From Tetracentron sinense (Eukaryota > Streptophyta > Magnoliopsida > Trochodendrales > Trochodendraceae), in assembly GCA_015143295.1 (NCBI GenBank), contig CM026567.1, positions 7,272,416 to 7,336,415 on the forward strand: DNA of 64,000 nt. Direction: 5' to 3'. This document shows, one piece after another, positions 55,693 through 64,000 of the stretch. The notes beneath the pieces are model-generated. The model did not search any database. It was not told the origin of the DNA and saw only the letters and a list, made by a program, of their open reading frames with translations. A program made the translations under genes and the position numbers. The first letter of the stretch is position 1; the number at the start of each line of letters is the position of its first letter.

Positions 55693-57825
55693 TATAGAGA
55701 TCCGAATTTATTATTTCTTGATGTTTGTGAACTTTATTAAATGCGATTGAATCATGTGTTCAATTCTTTTAATGTATTTAAGCCTATAATTTAATGCGAA
55801 AAGTAATAAATTTAAAACTCAAATAAAAACACTAAATTCAAGTCGTTTTTTAGGTTTAATTGCATGAAAAGAAAGAAAATCAAAAAGTAGCAAAAGAGTT
55901 AAAAAAAAAAAAAAAATTATCGCCGGCGATCGATCGCCCAAAACGCTGTTCGGCGGCGGACGTGCGCGTTTTCTCTTTTGTGGAGTCCTTAGGGCCCCCA
56001 ACACTATATATACCCCTTTTAGTCGTGGGTTGTGGGTTTTTAAAGGTCCCTAAAGCTTTTTAGGCCTAAAAGAGAGTGAGAGAAGAGATTTTTGAGGGAT
56101 CCAAGAAGGAAGATTAAAGGCTTTTCAAGGAGAAATTGTGAAAAAATGTAGATCAACCTTATTCACAAGCGCGTGATCGTAAGGAAGCGATCGTGAGAGG
56201 TAAATATGACTTCCTTCCTATCAATATAGAGATTTTGATACAAATATGATGAAGAAATAGATCTAAAGCAAGAACAACAATAGTAAATATGTTTTTAATG
56301 TTTCAATCTATGATGGAAATTAAATATGATGATTTCATGATGTTTATACCCAGATTTTCCCATGAAAAACATATATGATGATTTTGTGATGTTTAAATCA
56401 TGATTTTCCCTTGAAAAAAATCTACATATAATATTAGGAAATTTTAGATCTTGGTTATCTGATGGATAATATATATGATAAATAGAAAACGTTTTAGATA
56501 GTGATTTCCTTGTGATAATTATTTGTAAAAGATGTTCTTTATGATTTGTAATTCTATATCAACAAGAGGAAAAGGATTGATTTTGTGGTGCATGAATGAT
56601 GAGAATGGAGGAAGGGATAATGTTCATAATTGATGAAATTATTATAAGTTTGCTTGAGATCATGATGTGTTATAAGAACTAGCATCCTATGAGATTTATT
56701 TGATTATAAATGCGTATTAAAAATTTAGACACGATAAATAAAATTATCCCTTATTTTATTTGACAAATTCATGCTTTGTATTGATCATTTACGAGAATCC
56801 TTACATGTTTAAATCTATGCATGATTTAGAAGCATTTTATTTCACTCACACGGATTCACGAAATTTTTACATGAACAAGCATGAGAATAAACAAGATGAC
56901 AAGTAATATGCAAGTACACAAGGACACAAGCATTATGCATGATTGAGTTTTGCACTGACCAAGTACCCACAGGCTTATGATCAAGGCAAGACCAGTCGTA
57001 TGTACCGACAAATGTGTAGACAAGCCGTATACACCGGATAATGTATAGACAATCCGTATACACCGGATAATGTGTATATTATGTGGTACCTCGAAAAGTA
57101 GGGTATATGTTAGTCTCTACCCGATATATGGGGTAGAGTTATATTAAGTTATTGCATTTGCATGTTGTTGGATAAATTCACGAACAAGAAAATAAACAAG
57201 ATAAATAAGAGAAATAAGCGTAAGTGATCATGTGTAAGGATCGAAATTTAATTATGCTTCCGCACTCTGAATTGGTACCTGTTTACATGATATGCAAATC
57301 TTAAACCATGTTTGTATTAAATCTCGTTATATTGTTAGATACGAATTTGTATATACGTTGGGTAACTTGTTACTCAGCCGATGACTATTATTGTCGGCAT
57401 ATTATAGTTTTGATACTAGTACTCCAGGACATTGAGAGGAACAAGAGTACGAGGAGGAACAAGAAAAGCCAGCAGGTGATTACCCTGATGGAGAATGGAA
57501 CTTGGATTGCTGGCCATACACTGGACATAAGTTCACTAGTATCTTGGATTTTGAATTTTAGACTTTGTAATAGATTAATTATGGATTTATAGTTAGTTTG
57601 AATTTATGATTAGGGATTCATAGAGGATGATTTTAATTTTATTATGGCGTCTTAGTATTTATTTCAGATATTGGACTTGATTAGCATTTAATTGAAGAGA
57701 AAAATTTTTAAGTTCATGTTTTTAGAATTGCCTTAAATGCTTTATGACAGGAAGTTATGGAATTAATGTTTTAAGTCACGTGTCAAGGTCTCACATTAAG
57801 TTAGGTGAGATTTTGGGGCTCGACA
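55693..57825 (+). mobile_element. Solo LTR of a Tekay-like Ty3 element (2.1 kb)
   Basis: The ends TATAGAGATCCGAA and GGGGCTCGACA match the LTR ends of the two Tekay elements (TGTAGAACCCCGAA and GGGTCGCGACA), with the TG changed to TA. It is flanked by GGTCC at 55,688-55,692 and 57,826-57,830. It contains a TATA box (ACTATATATACCCC, about 56,003), a GC-rich CCGGCGATCGATCGCC palindrome upstream of it, and direct repeats of ATACACCGGATAATG (57,030-57,075). The conserved stem motif near 57,357-57,400 is also present. No internal region remains, as expected after LTR-LTR recombination. Confidence 0.8.
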
Positions 57826-57990
57826 GGTCCATTAATTGTGGTTAAGATTCTCTTACCTCTAGTGTTCATCCATCTAACCTTAGTTTTAAAAAAACTAAAA
57901 TATATCTTAATATTAAATTAAATAAGATTAACCACAATTAGAAGGAGTGTTAATTAAAGGGACATGTGAACCGGCATTCAACTAGCTAGC
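57826..57990. mobile_element. Family-B MITE, copy d, right fragment
   Basis: After the target duplication the sequence reads ATTAATTGTGGTTAAGATTC, ATCTAACCTTAG and, inverted, GATTAACCACAATTAG. This is the core of family B. Confidence 0.6.
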
Positions 57991-59119
57991 CAAAAAAAAA
58001 AATCACTACTCAAAATTTATAGGTTTTTTTTTTTGGTAATACTCAAAATTTATAGTTGCTAAGGCATAATAATGGGGTATTGGAGCAGCTGCCCCCTGAA
58101 AAATATATATATTTTATAGTTTATATTATGTTAAAATAATTATATGCATGATGGGGGCTTAATGATGGGACAATGAGGTAGAAGCGTCCTTTAACTTTTA
58201 GAAAAAAATTATATTATATATTTAATTATTTAATAGGGCATAGTCATTGGGTAAAGAACCATGAACTTTTGCAAACAAGATATATTTTTATATTATCTTA
58301 TTTAATTCTTTAACATGATATAACTATACGGCAAGGGGACAACTGTCCCATCAATAAGGAGAAACAGTAATCATAGAATATATATAAAACGAATGGATAA
58401 ACTGATACACAAACTTGGTCTTTAAAAATTAAATCAGAGTCCCTGCCCCGAACCTTCATCCCCTAAACCAAAAATATTTGATGCCTACTTAATCATTCTC
58501 CACAAATTTAGCAATAATTACTACTATTTTTATGCCTCTCTATCATAAAATCCTTGCTCCGCCCAGCTGTAGGATTTTGAAATTGTAAGGATAGTATAAT
58601 TGTATACGTTACTTAACATTGTCTATAACATGTTGGACTTTGCTAAGACTGCAGGGTCTTGGGGCTTGCTTGGGATTAACTATGAAATTATATAAATTGT
58701 ATTTCATAAATATAAATAAAAGTTAGGAATTTCTGTCAACTAATTTCTTTTTCTCTAATTCCAAAAATATTCCCATCAAAGACATTTTGGATTGCTCTGG
58801 TTATTTCTTCAATTAGATCTTTGTACATTGTTAATCTCTATTTATAATTACTAGTATTCTATATATACATGTAATTATTATTTATATTAAATTAACTAAA
58901 TTATATAACCATTAAATCTTGTTTCAAATGGGTTAGGCAGATAGGTTAGGGTCGAGGGGTCCCATATAGGGTTGGGTTCAAGTTTGCCGTTCCCTAAACC
59001 AAATTTTAAACGGATCACCAAATTTTAAACGGATCGGACCCAACACAATCCGACCCGTTGCCAAACCCGTGGTGGCTCAGGGGTTCTTCTATTCTTTTGT
59101 CTCGAGTAACGAACGGAAG
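57991..59119. other. AT-rich interval without a recognised gene
   Basis: Only low-complexity AT stretches and a short GGATC-rich piece (58,975-59,060, ACGGATCACC and ACGGATCGGACC) are seen. Confidence 0.4.
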
Positions 59120-59280
59120 CAAATCATCTGTGCTTTTTCCTAGTTCCCTGTGGCCATGAGTGTTTAAGGTCAAGATAATCATTTGTATGGATTTAACAGT
59201 TGTAAACAGCCTTAGAAGAGATCCTGACCTTCAAATGCTCATGCCATAGGGAAGAAACAAGAAACAACACAGAAGATTTG
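59120..59280. mobile_element. Foldback MITE, family A, copy 3
   Basis: CAAATCATCTGTGCTTTTTCC on the left is answered by GAAACAACACAGAAGATTTG on the right. The interior shares GGATTTAACAGTTGTAAAC with copy 2. Confidence 0.65.
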
Positions 59281-59789
59281 TTCCCTAACGAACTAGCTAG
59301 GCCAGAAACTCTTAATTTCATGTCGACGATGAGTGTATTAGTGGAACTCTTCTAATATCTATATTTGGAGTCTTCCTTGCACACGCAGGCACATTTATTA
59401 TTGGCCTTTCTCATAGACCATCAAAGAAGCTATTTAAAAGTATCAAGGCTCTACAACTGGCTATTTTTGTCGAAAGCTAGAGTAGTTGCCGAGGAATTGG
59501 AAAGATAGTGCAATCGATATTTTTCCAAAGGGGATGATATCTTTATGTTTGGTTTCACGTCCCTCTCCATGCCAGAGGTATTACATTGATCTTGATTATT
59601 TCTACTGTCCCCACCCACCCTATCAGCCTCAGCTTTAATAATTTCAAAATCTATTTTAATATTTTTGCTAGCTCCGCTCTCCTCTATCACACTCTCCCCT
59701 TTTACTACATAAAAAGAGATTTTTTGATGGCCAACAAGGACCTCATCTGTCTTTTTGCATGGAAAAATGGGAAAAAGTAAGAACGGGCT

Positions 59790-60233
59790 ACAAGGCTGTA
59801 CACGGAGCGGATTCGGAGCAGATATTGGTATATCCGAATTCGTATCCAATTATATATCCAGATATTCGAATTCGAATAAATATTTGGCGGATAGTGAAAT
59901 ATAATATCCATATCCGACTCTGATTAAAATATCTGGATTCGGATAGTATCTGAATTATCCGATTAATTTTAAAAATTATAAATTAATATTTAAAAAATAT
60001 AAAAATATATTTTAAAGGTTATATTAATTTTATAAATTTAAAATATATTATTTATATATATTATATAATCGAACGGATATTTATCGGATCGGATATAGCA
60101 GTATCTGAATCCGTATCCAATTATAAACGGATAGTATTTTACTATCCGAATCCACTCCACCGGATGCCTATCCGAATAATTATCCGACTAAATTGATTCG
60201 GATACGGATAATATCCGCATCCATTTAGCACTC
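59790..60233. mobile_element. Non-autonomous hAT-like element packed with GGATATCCG motifs
   Basis: The left end CAAGGCTGTACACGGAGCGG and the right end reverse-complemented, AGGAGTGCTAAATGGATGCGG, are imperfect inverted repeats. Between them, GGATAT, ATATCC, ATTCGGAT and ATCCGAAT motifs recur about twenty-five times in both orientations around an AT-rich core. No clear target duplication was found. Confidence 0.6.
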
Positions 60234-60239
60234 CTCTCT

Positions 60240-62310
60240 ATTTTATTAAATATTATGCAAATTAATATTTTACTATTTTTACCAACAAAGATTCCTGCAT
60301 ATATATTCGGCAACATAGAAAATAAAATAGAATTATATTAAACTTGTTTTATATATTATCATGTTTGTAATTGATTTATTTTAATTGTTATATTAGTTGA
60401 AAGCATTGGTTTTGGACTTTTGGTAGAGGTATGCTTTATCTTCTTGCTGTTTCCAATCTGTTTTTGTGGGGTTGGGTTAGGGTTTGTTGTGCTATCCCAT
60501 CACCTAAGATATCCCTTCTTGTTTTTATTCTTGTTAGTTGTTCATTGACGTATATCCATGGTCCTATAACAATGATTATGGCCTTTGGATTCCTGAGATA
60601 CTTTATAACACAGTTCCGTCTTAGTTAAGATTGAGAAGGTATGTCCCTTATTGGGAGAAAATGTTTGGATTTATTCCTGGCTGGATTGATAACTTTCGAA
60701 TAAGATAATTCACTCACCCATTTATTAATATTAACAAATCAGCTTATTAACACTAACAAACAAAAAATGATATTGATGCCTCATAATGGAAGTGGAATTG
60801 GAATGGGATTTGAACCGACACATCCTATAATAACATCCATTTATCATAGTTAAGATTCACTCGCTCCTAGTATTTAAAATTTGAATTTTAGAAATAAAAT
60901 ATTTTTAAATAATTAAAATTTTTTAAAAACTCCTGTTAAACGAGGCTTTGTGAGCGCGGCCAAGACGGATTTGGTCGCTGAACCTCATATGGTCAACGTA
61001 TTTTATAGACCACAACTGTAAAGTTGATAACGACATATATAGTAGGTCCAACCAATCATGGCAATGGTCGTGACCATGACTATTCTGTCATTCTCCCATT
61101 CGAAATCGCTGACCATTCACATGTCCAGATGACAAATGTCTAGTTGTCAATGACTTGTCCTGAGCCCCCTCTTCATGAGAGCAAATCCTATGGTAGGTTC
61201 CACCCTTATTTAGTATTTACAAAACATGCATCACCAAAGGTGTTTTTGAAAATAACTAAAAATAATAAATGCATAATATATTCTCACCCTCTTAAATAAT
61301 AAAATAAATGATTTGTTACGGCTTATTTGTGGCCCTCACATAAAGTTAGTTGCCTAATTATCCAACACACAAAGTCACATCAATCGCTCAGGTTGACCAT
61401 TAGTTTGCAAATACAATGTTATGGATGACAGAATTGCAAATCAATTCATCATTTTTCAAATGTTCACAAAGAACCCCATTTTACTTTTGTTGAATTGAAT
61501 TAAAAAATATTTAAAAAGTGAATATAATATCCTCGTGACATTTGTTGGACTAAAATATCCTTGTCACATGTGTCCTCTTTAAACTCTCTTTTAAATGTGA
61601 TTAAAATTCTCCAACCTTAGGATAAAAACATCTAATCTTGATTTTTAGAAAAAAATATAATCACAAGGATTAAAACTTGTTAATCATAGTTAAAAAGCAA
61701 TTAAAGCGGCTTTGGGAGGGCGAGGAGCAATAATCCACTCTTTGGCCTTAGAAGAGGATTAATTATTACTCTTTCTAATTGGCACACTCATTGCCTTCAC
61801 CCCATTATTATCAATATTAAAGTCTTTTGATGTGAACTCTAAGAATATAAATTATTTGTTAAATAATGGTTAAAATTGAGTTTATAATATTCACATCAGT
61901 CTTAGTCTTGAAGCACCTTATGCAAGTCTCATCCTGGTTATAAAAGGAATTCCTAAGTCTTATTGAATGGGTAATATAATACTGGACATTTAGACTATGA
62001 AATATCTTAAGGGATGAACAATTATAAACAGAAGTCCAACGAAATTAAGAGTTGTGGTTCCTTTTCTTTTGTTTTCTGGTTAAAGGAAACATAGCACCTA
62101 AATACACACAACCGGTTAAACGTAAGGTTCTTTGTCTAACTTATGAAAAATGATGAGTTAATTTGCAAATCTATTATACAAGTACAGTATTTGCAAGCTA
62201 GTATAAACCTAGAGAGATGAAAGAATCTAATATCAGATTTAGTAATAGGTACTAAATATAGTAATATGTAATTTTCACTCCTTCATGCATTGTTCTTGGG
62301 CATGATGAAA
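60240..62310. other. AT-rich interval with partial family-B MITE relics
   Basis: Fragments with CATAGTTAAGATTCACTCGCTCCTAG (60,847-60,872) and CACATGTGTCCTCTTT ... TGATTAAAATTCTCCAACC (61,565-61,617) are family-B pieces. No gene or RNA gene was recognised. Confidence 0.45.
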
Positions 62311-62319
62311 CAAGTATCA

Positions 62320-62582
62320 TAGTGTGTGTGAGTTTGGAGTGTGTGTTAATGATAACATTTCCACCAAAAAACACCTATTTGATTTTTTCTTACCGCGTGC
62401 GTTAGGGTGTATCCTAGGTTTAGTCCCACATCAGTTGGGAAGTGGACTTCGCAGGGTGTATAAGAGGTCATCAACCCTCCTTAAGACAGACCCTTTTGGA
62501 GTGGTTGCTTGGACTTACTCTTATGGCACCTTAGCGGCTACTTTAGGTCAGGTTGTGTGTGTGAGTTTAGAGTGTGTATGTT
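62320..62582. repeat. Small element bounded by direct repeats of about 27 bp
   Basis: GTGTGTGTGAGTTTGGAGTG at about 62,322 recurs as GTGTGTGTGAGTTTAGAGTG at about 62,554. Between them lies TAGTCCCACATCAGTTGGGAAG and GGTGTATAAGAGG, phrases common in plant LTR-type repeats. It may be a TRIM relic. No primer-binding site is visible. Confidence 0.35.
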
Positions 62583-63667
62583 ACATGAAAACATTTCATA
62601 TTGTCATTGAATAATTGGTAACCCACAGCCTGGCGCTTGTTTTCTATATACTAGTGGTTCCTAGAAATACTTTCATGGAAGGGTGGTTACGAGCATTCCG
62701 GACAAGGTGCAAGTCTTCATAATCCCTCATGAGCTCATGGTAAACAATGACAATCGCTTTCCCTATAGATGGTTTAGATTAGAGTGGTAGAGACGCAAAA
62801 TTTGTTGACATAATATTTAAAGGTTTGAAATAAACTAAGTAATATTAAAACCCTTTCTAAGGGCTTATTTGGTTATCCCTGGATATATAATGAATTCATT
62901 CAAGTTTAATACATAAACATCATTTGAGAGCACTATTCCATAATCTAAAATAGTTATCATGAAAAGAATAAGAAAAAATCTCTAAAATGATAGTAAAATC
63001 AGAAATGAGATTATTTATTGGAATATCTAAAGTGACCTTTCTAATTTTATTTGTCATTTTTGAGACCGATCTATTTAAGTGGTGGACACATGGTTTACAA
63101 TTTCCTTATTATAAGCACCAAAATTTGAATTAACTCATTTCATTTCAATGAACAATCAAACAGGCCCTAAGACTACAAACCAATCAATGTAAAAGAAGAG
63201 CATGGTGTCTATTAGGCTCCGTTCTTTTGGTGAAACTTCTAAAAGTCCAGAACATTAATATTTTAGAACAAGAGGCAAGAGTCTAGGACGAGAAGGGAGA
63301 GGGTTTCTAAGCCTTTTACACAAGTTTATCGAGTTCAATTTAATTAGAAGTTCCACATGTATGGAACTTAAAATAAAAATCTAAATTTTTTTGTGAAACT
63401 TAAAAGATCCATATTTGTAGAACTTTTGCACCCTATGGAATAATATAGTTCTAGACATTAAGTAAAATTAGGCATGAAACAATGAAAGTTCCAGACTTTA
63501 AAAGTTCCACCAAATCAAATAACGGAGCCTTATTGCATTTCCTATCGGATTTCACTCTTATCAATAATTTTATGTTGTTCTCCACAATGCTTCAAAGTCC
63601 CATCTCTTCTGTCAATTTTGATCTTGCTATCAAATGCCGTACATACATCACATCGTCACTCCATCAA

Positions 63668-63800
63668 CAGATTTCCTCCAGCAAATGCCCAAGTATTACA
63701 CTCAGCATAACCTCCCCAACCGACGCGTGCAATGGGAGGATGTTTATTATTGCTAAGAATGTAATACTCGGGCTTCTGCCAAAGGAAATCCGTCACGATT
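63668..63800. mobile_element. Foldback MITE, family D, copy 2
   Basis: CAGATTTCCTCCAGCAAATG and, on the right, CTTCTGCCAAAGGAAATCCG are inverted. CCCAAGTATTACACTC and GTAATACTCGGGC match family D at 55,178. The copy is shorter (about 133 bp). Confidence 0.7.
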
Positions 63801-63892
63801 TTTTTTTTTGCTTCCCTTATATCATGTTTTACTCTTTAATTCATTTTCATTTAGTTTTGGGGACTAGTAGGTAGTAGTCTATTTATCCACAA

Positions 63893-64000
63893 AATGGCTC
63901 CTTTAGCTCAATTGGCTACGTGTATTTTTCATATGACGAGGGAGGCAGGGATTAATGAAATTCCTTAGTTCAATGATTCATTTGACCTAGAGGGGGGGTG
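63893..64000 (+). other. tRNA-like head, possible SINE, cut by the window end
   Basis: GCTCCTTTAGCTCAATTGGCTACG resembles a tRNA 5' half with A box. The expected D-arm and anticodon structure does not follow, so it is not a tRNA gene. A SINE head or tRNA relic is possible. Confidence 0.3.

Noticed and set aside
59451-59849. A 132-codon minus-strand ORF.
   Set aside because: Its N-terminal part overlaps the hAT-like element at 59,790. No domain or homologous pattern was recognised, and there is no promoter or splice support.
62324-62614. A 96-codon plus-strand ORF.
   Set aside because: It covers a repeat-type segment bounded by direct repeats and has no recognisable protein pattern.
63482-63874. 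A 130-codon plus-strand ORF.
   Set aside because: It runs through family-D MITE copy 2 and is composed largely of the hairpin arms.
63893-63960. A tRNA gene starting GCTCCTTTAGCTCAATTGG.
   Set aside because: The A-box-like start is not followed by the anticodon and T arms, and no matching acceptor strand is present before the window ends.

Overview
The window is nuclear DNA of a flowering plant; the species cannot be told from it. Chromovirus-type Ty3 and Copia LTR retrotransposons, a miniature LTR element, hAT DNA transposons and many foldback MITEs make up most of it. The few host genes have plant-type GT-AG introns and belong to plant families: xyloglucan endotransglucosylase/hydrolase (XTH) and a cysteine-rich transmembrane (CYSTM) peptide. 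There is no bacterial or organellar gene content.

Layout. 1-6.3 kb: AT-rich repeat debris, two copies of a foldback MITE, a SIRE-like Copia LTR fragment, a minus-strand LTR-element fragment with its primer-binding site, and a complete 321-bp TRIM with target-site duplication GCCTT. 6.3-25.5 kb: a decayed Tekay/Del-type Ty3 element (TSD GGCAG) whose 3' LTR is split by a younger related element (14,867-25,129, TSD TGATG). The younger element is almost intact: one frameshift and one nonsense codon were seen in pol. Both elements carry a GT-AG intron of about 145 bp exactly between gag and the protease. 25.5-32 kb: a second SIRE-like LTR, a minisatellite of paired palindromes, a possible Tat-like LTR, degenerate coding sequence and a foldback element. 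32.0-32.5 kb: a small CYSTM gene on the minus strand.

32.7-52 kb: a tandem duplication of a segment carrying a minus-strand XTH gene. Copy 1 has lost the start of exon 1 and has a 6.7-kb decayed Copia element (TSD CATCA) in intron 1. Copy 2 keeps a TATA box, signal peptide and catalytic exon, but has a 4.2-kb hAT element (8-bp TSD CTTTTTAC) and a 154-bp MITE in intron 2, and a damaged last exon. Related 350-bp foldback MITEs lie at all three boundaries of the duplication.

52-64 kb: adjacent MITEs, a tandem array of roughly 100-bp units, a 2.1-kb Tekay-like solo LTR (TSD GGTCC) sitting inside another copy of the boundary MITE, a hAT-like element packed with GGATATCCG-type motifs, and otherwise AT-rich sequence with no recognisable gene.

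The window therefore records layered insertion history more than a pathway. Its most unusual features are the gag/protease intron kept in two diverged Ty3 elements, with an alternative hydrophobic Gag tail encoded inside it, and the repeated occurrence of short, regularly spaced palindromic motifs just upstream of retroelement TATA boxes.
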